Shown: piece after piece, positions 8,975 to 18,499 of the stretch | Layout of the letters: the number at the start of each line of letters is the position of its first letter | How positions within the stretch are numbered: the first letter of the stretch is position 1 | Assembly: GCF_000445475.1 (NCBI RefSeq) | Contig: NZ_AUPZ01000013.1 | Coordinates: 1 to 64,000, forward strand | Length of the DNA: 64,000 nt | Reading direction: 5' to 3' | Origin: Sulfurimonas hongkongensis | Lineage (GTDB): Bacteria > Campylobacterota > Campylobacteria > Campylobacterales > Sulfurimonadaceae | Notes under the pieces: model-generated | Told to the model about the DNA's origin: nothing | Database searches by the model: none | The model's input: only the letters and a program-made list of their open reading frames with translations | Program-made: the position numbers and the translations under genes

Positions 8975-9691
8975 TTACATTCTAGCATAATTATTATCTT
9001 CCTTAACTCTCAAACTAATTTCATAAACAATTTGTTGAAGTTCTAGCATCTCTTCGTAGATTTTATAAAGCGTTTCAATAAGTAAGTCGCCATCTACTAT
9101 AAGGCTAGGTTCTAAGATTTTGTAAGTTGCCATGCCTTTGTAGAGGCTAAGCTGGGCATCAGACATCTCTTTGTTGAAGCCTTTTGGATATCTTTTATAC
9201 CCTTTTTCAATAGTTTTATAGCCTTTTGACTCTAGCATCTCTAAAATTCTAGCTAAGTTATCTCTTCTAGCATCATCTTTTATATACTCACGATATGCAT
9301 CTAACATCGGCTTTTCAAACCATCTCACCCCTACTGCTACAAAGAGTTCATCAGGAGAGAAGTGCAGATAAAATGATGATGTTTGCATCCTACTACCACT
9401 GCCCTGCCAGAAAATAATCCCAATGCGATATTTTAGGGGAACTTTTATAGCTCCCATTCGTCTTGTGTCTCTATAGATTCTAAATAGTGACTTGTTTATC
9501 TTTGGCGAGAAGTTTATAGTTGGCTCTAATGCCATCAGATGCTCACCAAACTCTTCTACAAAAGCTCTTGAAGGGTTTAGTACAAACTCTTCGTATTCAC
9601 TTCTATGTGCCTCAAACCACTCTTTGTTGTTGTTTTGGCGAATGGATTCTAAAAATGGCAGCGTCTTTTTAGAAAAACCTTTAAACTCCAT
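8975..9691 (-). CDS. DUF2461 family protein
   Basis: A 238-residue protein of the DUF2461/TIGR02453 family, a widespread group of unknown function. The typical N-terminus is present (FLESIRQNNNKEWFEAHRSEYE) and so is the motif KSLFRIYRDTR, followed by hydrophobic strands containing SSFYLHFSPDELFVAVGVRW. No signal peptide or membrane segment. It ends the minus-strand group and lies 9 bp after ccsBA, so it is probably co-transcribed with it; this need not imply a shared role. Confidence 0.78.
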   Translation of the reverse strand: MEFKGFSKKTLPFLESIRQNNNKEWFEAHRSEYEEFVLNPSRAFVEEFGEHLMALEPTINFSPKINKSLFRIYRDTRRMGAIKVPLKYRIGIIFWQGSGSRMQTSSFYLHFSPDELFVAVGVRWFEKPMLDAYREYIKDDARRDNLARILEMLESKGYKTIEKGYKRYPKGFNKEMSDAQLSLYKGMATYKILEPSLIVDGDLLIETLYKIYEEMLELQQIVYEISLRVKEDNNYARM

Positions 9692-9700
9692 ATGTCTGCT

Positions 9701-12700
9701 CTAAACTAACTTTCTATTTCTAAAAGCTAGTGCAACTAATACAAAGATAATTGCATAGGTTATAGGAACAAAATCAGGGATAGGAACAGGATCACCCTTT
9801 GCATAAGAGTGAAGCCCTGCAAGGTAATAGTTTACTCCAAAGTAAGTCATAATAACAGATGTATAAGATAAGAGTGAGATAACTGCAAAATTAAACTCAC
9901 TATATATGCTTTTTATAAATCTAAGATGCACAACTACCGCATAAACCAAAATAGTAACTAGTGCCCATGTCTCTTTTGGATCCCAACCCCAGTATCTCCC
10001 CCAAGACTCATTTGCCCAAACACCACCTAAAAAGTTACCTATAGTCAAGAGTACAAGTCCTACCATCAGGCTCATTTCGTTTATGGCGTTTAGCTCTTTT
10101 ATAGAGAGAGATATATGTTTCTCGTTACTTTTAGTTTTAATAATAAAGAGTAAAATAACTATGAACCCTAAGAGTGCACCAAGACCCAAAAAGCCATAAC
10201 TAGCCGTGATTACTGCAACATGTATGCTTAGCCAGTATGAATTTAGAACTGGAACTAGATTTGTAACTTGTGGGTCCATCCAGTTTAAATGCGCTACAAA
10301 GAGAATCAGACCTGCTAAAATAGAAGTAGATGCCATAGTTATAGATGAGCGACTTGAGAAGAAGATACCAGCTAAAGCAGTAGCCCATCCTATATATATC
10401 ATAGACTCATAACCATTTGACCAAGGAGCGTGTCCTGAGATGTACCATCTAAGTCCAAGCCCAAAAGTATGTGCTAAAAAGAAAAGAACTAAAAATCCTA
10501 GAGTTATCTTAGAAAACATCTCTATCTTAAATGCAGGTTTTACTATTTTGATAAAACTAAGTGTCAAAAGAACAAAACCAAGCACTAAGTAGTAAGGGTA
10601 GAGAGATTCAAAAATATTTGTTTTATTGTAAAATATCTCTGCTTTGATACTGTTTTGCGTCAAATAAACCTGTGAGCCATAAAACTTTTGATACTCTCTT
10701 AACTTCTCTAATGCTGCATTTGCTTTAGTCCAGTCGGAACTAAGGAGTGCCTTATCTACCGCTGAGAAGTAGTCAACTGCAATAAGTCTTACTCTCTCGG
10801 CATCTTCTTTTGAGAAAGTTTGAAGTGACTCTATAGTTGGATACCATTTATTGTTATCATCATTTGGTTTTGGCCACATCCTAAGTAGTGCACCTGTATA
10901 GACTGAGTAAGCAATATTTACTCTCTCATCAACCTTTAACACTTCTTTATCAAGCATATCTCTATGTTTTGGTTCTTTTCTAACTGCAACTTCTACTAGC
11001 TCTGCTAGTTTGTAGCCTCTCATATTATCAGGGTCACTAAAAAACTGTGAAAAAGAAGCATGTTTTGCTTTTAACTCTGTACCAATCACTTTGTTGATCT
11101 CTTCATTTTTTGTATATATCATCTTAATATCACGATATAAATCAGGCTTAATCATCATAGCTAGTACAACTTGATTAGCGTCTAGTTTATTTCCTGCTAC
11201 ATCTATGTGAGTACCTCTATAAACCTTAGCTAAAATCTCAGTAGTTAACGTATCCATAGGTTTCATTCTTCCACCACTATCTTGAATAACAAGTTCTGAG
11301 AATTTTTTTGCATGAGCTTTATCAAAAGAGATAATAGTCTTTAATGTAGGGTCTAACTCCTGTGCAAAAGATGGAGTAAAACTAAACAAAAGTCCGATAG
11401 CTAGAAGTGAACCCAATGCTTTCTCATCAGCAGCCCTCTTAGCTCTTGAAGCGAGTTTTGCAAATCTATTTTTTTGTGAAAACAGCGACCACAACATACC
11501 TAAACTTAAAAGGAAATATCCTATATATGATGGAAGAGTTCCTGGGTCATTGTTTACTGATAAAATTGTACCTTTTTCATCTTGGTCATAAGAAGATTGG
11601 AAAAACCTATATCCACGGTGCTCTAAGATGTTGTTCATAAAGATTCTATATGGCATTTCTAAGTTTTGTTCTTTATCTATAAGCATAACTTCACTAGCAT
11701 AAGATGCAGGACTCATAGAGCCTGGATATCTGTCTAACTCAAACTCCAAAAGCTTGATCTCAAAAGGAATGCTTAATCTTTTTGAACCATAAGAGAGATA
11801 CACATCTACACCATTTATATTACGATGATACTCTTTTGCCATCCTTCCAGCTTGTCCATAAATCATAACCTCTTTAGTTTTATCTCCCACACTTACATTA
11901 AAAACTAAAGCATCATATCCAGGCCTCTGCGGAGATGCACTTGGGTTTGAGACTATCTTTTTAGTAGCTTTTGGTAAAAAGTCACGAAGTACAAAACCGC
12001 CACCAGCTAAAGAGTAGAGAGTTCTTGAAGCAAAAGGTTGTTTTTCATTTGCATCAAGTGTGCCATTTGAGTTATCATCCATTTTTAAGAAGCTCAGAGG
12101 AATATCATGCTTTATAAAAAGCTCCCCATCTTCAACAAACAGAGATACAACCATCTTATCAAAGCTCTTTTTTGAGTCAAAATCTAGTACAAAATCATCA
12201 CTCTCATAAAATTCTCCATAAGATAAAGTAATAGGCTTGCCCTTTCCTGATCCCGTTACCATAATGTTAGCCATTGCTATGCCATCAGGAGATGCAACTG
12301 TAGTCTCTATTGCGTCTGGTATATACTCGATAAGCTCTGCATGAACTTCTTTGCCAGCTATATTCAAAGAGGCATCGAGACTGTTTTTATTTCTTTTAGA
12401 GAGATATAAAGATTGTTGCGAGGTCTCTTTTTTATCTCCAACTTTTGCATTAAGAGTGAAGTAAGTGTCTGAACTTATCATAGTTGAAGCACTCTGACCC
12501 TCACGGATGTGCATAGTTCCCTCATAACCTACATAACGAGTAATAGCAGCACCTATGATTATAACTATAAAAGCGGTATGAAAGATAAAAATAGGAGCTT
12601 TTTTAAGTGTGTACATTTTGTACTTGTAGATATTTAAGACAAGGTTTATAGTTAGCAAAGCCATCAGAACTTCAAACCATCTTGCATTGTAAATATCAGC

Positions 12701-12823
12701 CTTAGCTGTTATAGTTCCGTAGTCGTTTTCTACAAATGTTGCATAACCTATGGCAAATGCAAAGATAGACATCAGTATAGCCATGGTTTTCATGGAGTTT
12801 AAGATGGATAAAACTTGTTTCAT
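9701..12823 (-). CDS. ccsBA: Fused CcsBA cytochrome c synthase (system II)
   Basis: A 1,040-residue integral membrane protein that moves haem outward and attaches it to CxxCH motifs of c-type cytochromes. The N-terminal part (about 1-455) is ResB/CcsB-like with transmembrane helices near 10-30, 50-70 and 80-100 and a large periplasmic domain. A middle segment reads GGRMKPMDTLTTEIL, typical of campylobacterial fusions. The C-terminal CcsA part carries the tryptophan-rich WWD haem-handling motif WANESWGRYWGWDPKETWAL. The fused form is usual in Campylobacterota. The ribosome-binding site sits inside a hairpin just before the start. Confidence 0.93.
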   Translation of the reverse strand: MKQVLSILNSMKTMAILMSIFAFAIGYATFVENDYGTITAKADIYNARWFEVLMALLTINLVLNIYKYKMYTLKKAPIFIFHTAFIVIIIGAAITRYVGYEGTMHIREGQSASTMISSDTYFTLNAKVGDKKETSQQSLYLSKRNKNSLDASLNIAGKEVHAELIEYIPDAIETTVASPDGIAMANIMVTGSGKGKPITLSYGEFYESDDFVLDFDSKKSFDKMVVSLFVEDGELFIKHDIPLSFLKMDDNSNGTLDANEKQPFASRTLYSLAGGGFVLRDFLPKATKKIVSNPSASPQRPGYDALVFNVSVGDKTKEVMIYGQAGRMAKEYHRNINGVDVYLSYGSKRLSIPFEIKLLEFELDRYPGSMSPASYASEVMLIDKEQNLEMPYRIFMNNILEHRGYRFFQSSYDQDEKGTILSVNNDPGTLPSYIGYFLLSLGMLWSLFSQKNRFAKLASRAKRAADEKALGSLLAIGLLFSFTPSFAQELDPTLKTIISFDKAHAKKFSELVIQDSGGRMKPMDTLTTEILAKVYRGTHIDVAGNKLDANQVVLAMMIKPDLYRDIKMIYTKNEEINKVIGTELKAKHASFSQFFSDPDNMRGYKLAELVEVAVRKEPKHRDMLDKEVLKVDERVNIAYSVYTGALLRMWPKPNDDNNKWYPTIESLQTFSKEDAERVRLIAVDYFSAVDKALLSSDWTKANAALEKLREYQKFYGSQVYLTQNSIKAEIFYNKTNIFESLYPYYLVLGFVLLTLSFIKIVKPAFKIEMFSKITLGFLVLFFLAHTFGLGLRWYISGHAPWSNGYESMIYIGWATALAGIFFSSRSSITMASTSILAGLILFVAHLNWMDPQVTNLVPVLNSYWLSIHVAVITASYGFLGLGALLGFIVILLFIIKTKSNEKHISLSIKELNAINEMSLMVGLVLLTIGNFLGGVWANESWGRYWGWDPKETWALVTILVYAVVVHLRFIKSIYSEFNFAVISLLSYTSVIMTYFGVNYYLAGLHSYAKGDPVPIPDFVPITYAIIFVLVALAFRNRKLV

Positions 12824-12824
12824 A

Positions 12825-12851
12825 AATAGCCTTTTTTAATAAAAAGCTATT
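12825..12851 (-). promoter_or_regulatory. Hairpin enclosing the ccsBA ribosome-binding site
   Basis: On the minus strand AATAGC-TTTTT pairs with AAAAA-G-GCTATT (11 base pairs, one bulged G), ending directly before the ATG at 12823. The AAGG of the ribosome-binding site lies in the 3' arm and would be masked when the hairpin forms. It may limit translation, or be part of a terminator for the upstream chemoreceptor. Confidence 0.4.
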
Positions 12852-12905
12852 CTATTCAAAATAAGCTAATAAAGCGTTAAATATATCATTTCTCAAAAAC
12901 TTTAT

Positions 12906-12921
12906 TGCTTAGCTCTAAGCA
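12906..12921 (-). terminator. Short stem-loop after the chemoreceptor gene
   Basis: TGCTTAG-AG-CTAAGCA on the minus strand is a perfect 7-bp stem just beyond the chemoreceptor stop at 12929. The T-rich tract follows only after several other bases, so it would be a weak terminator. Confidence 0.35.
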
Positions 12922-12928
12922 TCTATCT

Positions 12929-15049
12929 TTATGATACTATATTATCTAAGATATCAAACATCTCTTTTGATATATCTTCATTCTCTTTAAAGAGCTTTAT
13001 CAGCTCATCAGAGTCAACATCTCCATCTTTAATCATCTTAGTAATATGAGAAATATTTTTATGAATCTGCGTATGAGGATTTAGTAAAGATGCATAGTTA
13101 GGATTATCTCCAAAACTCTCCTTACCATCTCTTTGATACCATTTACCAAGCCTGCAAGTAGTGTGATCACCCTCATAAAGGTCTGCTTTTCCTTCAAAAG
13201 CTGCTGAATAAGTGTTGTTTTTCAAAACCATGTGATCTAGTTTTGCCATATTTACAAAGAGTTCATGCCCTATACTTGTGTTATCTTTTGTAATCTGCTC
13301 AGAGTTATTTATGAGTTCACTTAGAGTCTCTTTAAAAAGGTCAAGCTTCTCTTGTGATGACTCCGCATGTTCCTCTATAAGCTCACTATTTTCAGCCATG
13401 CTTGTAGAGTTTTGTTTAAGTACACTAATATTTGCTTCAACTTCACTTGTAGCTTTTTGAGTTCTCTCAGCTAGTTTTCTAACCTCATCTGCAACTACAG
13501 CAAATCCCCTTCCATGCTCTCCCGCACGTGCAGCTTCTATAGCAGCATTTAAAGCTAAAAGATTTGTTTGATCTGAGATATCTTTAATGAGTGAAATAAC
13601 ATTATATATCTCCTCAACATTTGAGTTTAACTGCTCAGAGGAGAGTCTTGACTCGCTTATCATCTGGGTAATATTTGAGATAGTGTTTATGATTTCATCT
13701 GTAGAGAGTGTAACCTTAGATATTACATCTTCTGTCTCTTCATTGAGTTTATTTACATTTTCAACATTTTGAACATTTTCTTGCATACTATGACTTAAAT
13801 TTTGAGCGTTACTTATTGCCCCTTTTATCATCTCATCTGAGAGTGCTAAATTTAGTCTGTTTTTATCCATGCTATCTTTAACAGCTTTTTCAGACTCGAT
13901 GGCTCTAGTAGCTTCATTTTTAGCATCATTAGAGAGCTTTTCAACCTTGTTTAAAAACTCATTAAAACTTTTACTTGCATCTCCTAACTCATCATTAGAT
14001 TTGACCGGAAGTCTCTTAGATAAGTCAGCATCACCTTGTGCTAACTCTTGAGCTACTTTACCAAGATTTACTATAGGTTTTACTACTGCTGCTTTAATTA
14101 TCATCATCAAAAAGACTAAGATAACTAAAAACACAAAAGCCATGATATAGACTTGTCGAAATAGGGAACTTGCTGATTTATCTATAACACTGTTTACATT
14201 TGAGAGCTTGTTTCCAACTACTGCGTATCCGACTATATCGCCTGAGAAATCCTTTATAGGTTCGCTAACTATAAAGTGTTTTTTTGAGAGTTTAAACCCA
14301 GCTGATGCTGATATATCTAAACCTTCTATGCTCCTAAAAAACTCTTTATCTATAACATCTTCTCTTACGGCTAAAGTATAGTTTGAAATCTTTGGAGCAT
14401 CTTTTAGCGCTGTAGCAGTTGATAAAAAGTCATTCTTCATAACTATGACCATCTCATAACCGCCACTACTTCTTGCTTGTTTAACTATAGAGTTTAGTCC
14501 TTGCATAAACTCAACTGAACCTAGATAAGAGTTACCCTCAATTATAGGTGCAAGTCCTCTAAGTATAAGTCCAGCTCTACCTAACTCAATGGCCACTATA
14601 GGTTTTTTGTTCTTTTTTATATCCACTATAGTCTTTCTAAATGAGCGTAAGTCATCTCCATACTTATCTGGTTTCCAAGCTCTTAAAAAACTATGCACTT
14701 TTGCATCGTGAATATGAATTTTAATATTGTTATATTTAGTAAAGTCTTTAAACTCTTTTGAGATTAAATTAAGCCCTTTTATAGCTATCTCTCTATCATT
14801 ATATTTTAAAGCACGAACGACATCATAATTTTTAGCTATATTTATAGCATTTGTTAAGCCTATGTTCTCTTTTGAGTTTATAGCCTCTTTATATGAAGAC
14901 CTGAGTGTTTTTTCTTGGTTTTTGTAAACGTTATCTTTCATATCTCGCATGGAGTAGTAGTAATTTACAAGTATTACAATAAAACCAAAAACAATAGACG
15001 CGATAAGTGGTATATAAATTTTCTTACCAATAGAGAGGTTGTTAAACAT
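12929..15049 (-). CDS. Methyl-accepting chemotaxis protein with C-terminal CZB domain
   Basis: A 706-residue transmembrane chemoreceptor. Order of parts: TM1 (about 11-31), periplasmic Cache-type sensor (about 35-295), TM2 (about 300-320), HAMP, coiled-coil signalling domain with the hairpin tip [20 protein letters not shown] and [16 protein letters not shown], and a C-terminal chemoreceptor zinc-binding (CZB) domain. CZB ligand candidates are the His of [15 protein letters not shown], the Cys of CRLGKWY and the His pair of [12 protein letters not shown] receptors are reported to respond to zinc or hypochlorous acid. No CheB/CheR pentapeptide tail is seen. It stands alone, away from other chemotaxis genes. 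Confidence 0.9.
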   Translation of the reverse strand: MFNNLSIGKKIYIPLIASIVFGFIVILVNYYYSMRDMKDNVYKNQEKTLRSSYKEAINSKENIGLTNAINIAKNYDVVRALKYNDREIAIKGLNLISKEFKDFTKYNNIKIHIHDAKVHSFLRAWKPDKYGDDLRSFRKTIVDIKKNKKPIVAIELGRAGLILRGLAPIIEGNSYLGSVEFMQGLNSIVKQARSSGGYEMVIVMKNDFLSTATALKDAPKISNYTLAVREDVIDKEFFRSIEGLDISASAGFKLSKKHFIVSEPIKDFSGDIVGYAVVGNKLSNVNSVIDKSASSLFRQVYIMAFVFLVILVFLMMIIKAAVVKPIVNLGKVAQELAQGDADLSKRLPVKSNDELGDASKSFNEFLNKVEKLSNDAKNEATRAIESEKAVKDSMDKNRLNLALSDEMIKGAISNAQNLSHSMQENVQNVENVNKLNEETEDVISKVTLSTDEIINTISNITQMISESRLSSEQLNSNVEEIYNVISLIKDISDQTNLLALNAAIEAARAGEHGRGFAVVADEVRKLAERTQKATSEVEANISVLKQNSTSMAENSELIEEHAESSQEKLDLFKETLSELINNSEQITKDNTSIGHELFVNMAKLDHMVLKNNTYSAAFEGKADLYEGDHTTCRLGKWYQRDGKESFGDNPNYASLLNPHTQIHKNISHITKMIKDGDVDSDELIKLFKENEDISKEMFDILDNIVS

Positions 15050-15111
15050 TAAATTCCTTTTTTAAGTATCATGAAAGTTATTATCTCATAGCTCTACTTA
15101 AAAAGTTATTA

Positions 15112-15399
15112 TCAGTTTTCTTTATAAAAAGTTATCTCGAAATTCCCATCTTCACGTTCTTTAACGTCGTGAAGTATTGTTATAGGAATCCTCTCATAAA
15201 GTGGAAATGGTTCATGAAAGTAGATGCCAACAAGTCTATGAGAGGTTGTCTTTAAAAGGCTAAGTCCTCTGATGGTATTTACCATAGGTTCAGGTGGGGT
15301 GCACTCTGATGCATCAAACTCATAGTATACTAAATCATCTTTTTCGTAAGTATAAAAAGGAAGCGTAGTTCCTTCTACTTCAACTAACTTTTTGTTCAA
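15112..15399 (-). CDS. Hypothetical protein, 95 residues
   Basis: Not recognised. Small, acidic, soluble protein without signal peptide or membrane segment, rich in aromatic residues (FYTYEKDDLVYYEFDAS) and with a GLSLLKTTSHRLVGIYFHEP core. It starts with TTG inside the last 20 bp of the upstream gene, with AAGG eight bases before it, so translation is probably coupled. The pair is likely a conserved two-gene unit; the function is open. Confidence 0.6.
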   Translation of the reverse strand: MNKKLVEVEGTTLPFYTYEKDDLVYYEFDASECTPPEPMVNTIRGLSLLKTTSHRLVGIYFHEPFPLYERIPITILHDVKEREDGNFEITFYKEN

Positions 15400-15736
15400 A
15401 CTCTAGACCTTTTTTTTCTATATATACATAACTACCAAAATTCTCATTCCACTCAAAGTATTTTGAAACTTTTTCAAAAGCTTTAAGCACAACTGTATCT
15501 TGGCAATCATGATTATAAATAGTAATTGGAGTGTGATAATATCTGTTGTATGATTCTATAGGACGAAGTAACATATCTTGCCACGATATCTCAATCTTTC
15601 CATCATAGGGTTCAAATGGGACTGTAGAGATTACTGTTTTATTTGTCACTTTGCATTTAAAATGACAAACAACATAAAATCTATCAATCTTTACAAACTC
15701 TAAAAGTGGAGTTATGTTTTTATGCTGTATCGCCAT
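15380..15736 (-). CDS. Hypothetical protein, 118 residues
   Basis: Not recognised. Soluble, beta-rich, aromatic-rich protein. It contains FYVVCHFKCKVTNKTVISTVPFEP, a pattern common in small proteins of Campylobacterota that are annotated only as hypothetical. The ATG at 15736 was chosen because GGAGG lies nine bases upstream; ATGs at 15742 and 15757 are too close to it or upstream of it. It overlaps the next gene by 20 bp. Confidence 0.62.
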   Translation of the reverse strand: MAIQHKNITPLLEFVKIDRFYVVCHFKCKVTNKTVISTVPFEPYDGKIEISWQDMLLRPIESYNRYYHTPITIYNHDCQDTVVLKAFEKVSKYFEWNENFGSYVYIEKKGLEFEQKVS

Positions 15737-15800
15737 AATCATATACCTCCAAATCAAATATATTAACCATATATCGACAAAAGCAATAATTATTCCACTT

Positions 15801-16793
15801 TTACAAGGCTATCTTTATCTCAAATAACTTCTTTTTTGTATCCATTAGTTCAACACTTCCACCATGAGCCTCAGCGATCTCTCTGCTTAGAACTAATCCC
15901 AGACCATTTCCTTTTAGCTTTGTACTTTTAAAAGCCTCAAAGAGTTCAGCCCTGTTGTCCACCTCAACACCACTATCATAGATGCTAAACTTATGATAAC
16001 CCTCATCTCTCTCATAAGATATCTCTACAACTCCCTCATCACTATCATCTGCTTCTATGGCATCTATGGCATTTGCTACAAAGTTAGAAAAAAGCATCTC
16101 TAGTAGATCTTTGTCCGCATTTAGTTCAAAATCAACTTGAGGAAAGATGAAATTAATCTCTTTTGAATAACCATAATATCCTATAGACATATCTATAGAG
16201 TCCATTAACTCACTCCATAAAAACTTTGTTCTGTTTATCTCTATACCTTTTGAAAACATCAAAGTAGCTTTTATGATTCTATCTATACGGTAAACTGACT
16301 TTTGTATCTCTTCGACAATAGGGATATTCTCAGGCATAACTCTTTTTTTAAGAGTTGAGCTTAGAAGTGAGATGGAACCTATGGGATTTCGTATCTCATG
16401 AGAGAGATGTGCCGCCATCTGCCCCATAGTAGCTAGATTTTCTTTTCTTTTTTGCTCTGTGATATCAGTCGCACTTATCATGGTTTTATCTCTGTAACTT
16501 GAGCTCTTTATAAGATAAAACCTTGAGTTAAACGCTACTTCATAGTCATCATTTTTAAGCTTTATAAGTCTTAAGAGTTCTAGAAGCTCTCTAGCCTTTG
16601 AGTTTTGTAAAAAAACACTGCTATCTTCATCTATAATCCATATAGCATTTGGCAAAAACTCAACGACTCTCTCTATAGTGTTTTGCAGATGCGTATAAGA
16701 AGCTTTAAGCTCATTAAACTCGCCTTCAACCTTATAAGTCTGCTCTATTAAAAGGTTTAACTCCTCTGGAGTTATCATATCTTGTGAAGACAC
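15801..16793 (-). CDS. flgS: FlgS-type sensor histidine kinase
   Basis: A 330-residue cytoplasmic histidine kinase without transmembrane segments. It has an N-terminal coiled coil, a PAS-like region (about 45-115, WIIDEDSSVFLQN and DITEQKRKENLA), the phosphoacceptor H-box AAHLSHEIRNPIGSISLLSS, an N-box (NFVANAIDAIE) and a G-box (KLKGNGLGLVLSREI). The sequence closely follows Campylobacter FlgS, which senses the flagellar export apparatus and drives sigma-54 flagellar genes through FlgR. FlgR is not in the window. The start is GTG, sharing one base with the stop of the aminopeptidase gene; an ATG five codons later is an alternative. Confidence 0.85.
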   Translation of the reverse strand: MSSQDMITPEELNLLIEQTYKVEGEFNELKASYTHLQNTIERVVEFLPNAIWIIDEDSSVFLQNSKARELLELLRLIKLKNDDYEVAFNSRFYLIKSSSYRDKTMISATDITEQKRKENLATMGQMAAHLSHEIRNPIGSISLLSSTLKKRVMPENIPIVEEIQKSVYRIDRIIKATLMFSKGIEINRTKFLWSELMDSIDMSIGYYGYSKEINFIFPQVDFELNADKDLLEMLFSNFVANAIDAIEADDSDEGVVEISYERDEGYHKFSIYDSGVEVDNRAELFEAFKSTKLKGNGLGLVLSREIAEAHGGSVELMDTKKKLFEIKIAL

Positions 16794-18052
16794 TATCTAT
16801 GTTCCAAAATTATCTTATATAGCGAATGTGCATCATCACTTCCAGCTAACTCTCTGATGGAGTGCATTGCATATGTAGGGAGTCCAACATCAAGAGTTTT
16901 TAACCCAAGTCTAGTAGCTGTAATAGGACCTATAGTTGAGCCACATCCCATATCACTTTTTGCAACAAAGTACTGTGTTGGTTCATTTAATCTTGAAGCT
17001 ACACTTTTAAACTTAGAGATACTCTGCGAGCTAGAAGCGTATCTTTGGTTTGAGTTTATTTTTATAACCACGCCTTTGTTTATCATCGGAGCATGATTTT
17101 GGTCGTGTTTATCTGGATAGTTTGGATGGATGGCATGTGCATTATCGCAAGATATCATAGTAGATGCACTTATCATCTGCAAAAACCCTTCATAATCACA
17201 AAATACTCTTCTTAGCGTATCTTCTAAAAATGAGCCAGCTGCTCCAGAAGTAGATGCGCTTCCAACCTCTTCATGGTCGCTAGCACAAAAGAGCATAGGT
17301 CTATCTTCTTCTATACTACAGATACTAAGCATCCCAACATAGCAACTTAGAAGATTATCAAGTCTAGCACTAGATATAAAATCATCATTTAAACCTAAAA
17401 AAGAGGCTTTTTGAACATCATATAGACTAAGCTCAGTTGCTAGTATTTCCCCTGCATCTACTATGCCAGCTTTTGAGAGTTGCCACTTCAAAAATTCATC
17501 ATATTCAAAATCATCTGAGGTAGTAAGCACGGGAGATGTATGAGTCTGCTTGTTAATAGTTCTCTCTTTATTTGCAAACTCATCAAGATGAATGGCAAGT
17601 GATGGGATAACAGCTAGAGCTTTTTTTGCATCTATAAGAGCCTCTTTTATCTCTCCTTGTGTGTCAAGATAAGAGATGCGACCAGCTATTGAAAGATCTC
17701 TATCAAACCAAGGATTTAAAAGTATCCCACCATACGGCTCAACCATCAGCTTAACAACTCCATGAGCTTTTACAACAGGATTTGGTTTTAATCTAAAGTT
17801 TGGCGAGTCTGTATGAGCTCCTAACATTGTGTAGTTTTTCTCACCATTTGGGTAAGTAAAAGCGATCACAGATGAGTCATTTCGTGTAACAAAGTACTTC
17901 TCACCCTCCCTTAAGTTCCACTTTACACTCTCATCAAGCTCCTTAAATCCAGCGTTAAGAAACATAGCAGACATGTTTTTAGTAGCATGAAAAGGCGTAG
18001 GAGATGCATCTAAAAACCCTAACAATCCTTCATTGAAATCTTTTTTGTTCAT
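16793..18052 (-). CDS. apeB: M18-family metalloaminopeptidase
   Basis: A 419-residue cytosolic zinc peptidase of family M18 (aspartyl aminopeptidase group) that removes N-terminal residues from peptides. Metal-site motifs are visible: GAHTDSPNFRLKPNP (about 79-93), CASDHEEVGSAS with the catalytic Glu pair, and SCDNAHAIHPNYPDKH. A C-terminal His (TYAMHSIRELAGS) completes the site. Length is typical. It overlaps flgS by 1 bp, so the two are probably co-transcribed although functionally unrelated. Confidence 0.88.
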   Translation of the reverse strand: MNKKDFNEGLLGFLDASPTPFHATKNMSAMFLNAGFKELDESVKWNLREGEKYFVTRNDSSVIAFTYPNGEKNYTMLGAHTDSPNFRLKPNPVVKAHGVVKLMVEPYGGILLNPWFDRDLSIAGRISYLDTQGEIKEALIDAKKALAVIPSLAIHLDEFANKERTINKQTHTSPVLTTSDDFEYDEFLKWQLSKAGIVDAGEILATELSLYDVQKASFLGLNDDFISSARLDNLLSCYVGMLSICSIEEDRPMLFCASDHEEVGSASTSGAAGSFLEDTLRRVFCDYEGFLQMISASTMISCDNAHAIHPNYPDKHDQNHAPMINKGVVIKINSNQRYASSSQSISKFKSVASRLNEPTQYFVAKSDMGCGSTIGPITATRLGLKTLDVGLPTYAMHSIRELAGSDDAHSLYKIILEHR

Positions 18053-18059
18053 TATTTAA

Positions 18060-18285
18060 TACTCTCTTTTTAGTATATTTAAAACTAATTATTGAACCAC
18101 TTGGAAATTCAACCTTCACAATTAACTAGTTTTCCTTCATAGTCATTTTTTAGTATATAAATGGTTTAGGTTTCTTTAATCACATATTTTACATGAAACT
18201 TGCTAAATTTACATAAGCCACCCTTTTTACTATATGCTTTATGCTCTGAGTTTGATATTAAGCTATTTTTTGTTACTTTTACCTA
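18060..18285 (-). pseudogene. Decayed coding sequence of unknown family
   Basis: The 447-bp gap between the aminopeptidase and the FRG gene holds protein-like sequence on the minus strand. One frame reads HKAYSKKGGLCKFSKFHVKY, then VIKET, an in-frame stop, and TIYILKNDYEGKLVNCEG. After a frameshift near 18110 it continues as VEFPSGSIISFKYTKK into the start of the peptidase gene. Stops and shifts mark it as a remnant. Family not recognised. The rest of the gap (18290-18480) shows only further broken frames. Confidence 0.35.
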
Positions 18286-18499
18286 CAGTGACAGTTAAAG
18301 ATCTCTAAAAGAATAGTTCTTTATTGCGTCAGTAACTGTCTATTTTATAGAGTTATTCCAAACTGCCCTTTTTGTGAACACTTTATCCTCGTTCTAATCA
18401 CTTATAATATTCTCTAGGCAAGATAACTATATTAGACTTTGAAAAGATATAGTTTACAAAAATTAGAATGTGTACTGTATTAAATAAAGGAGTAAATTT

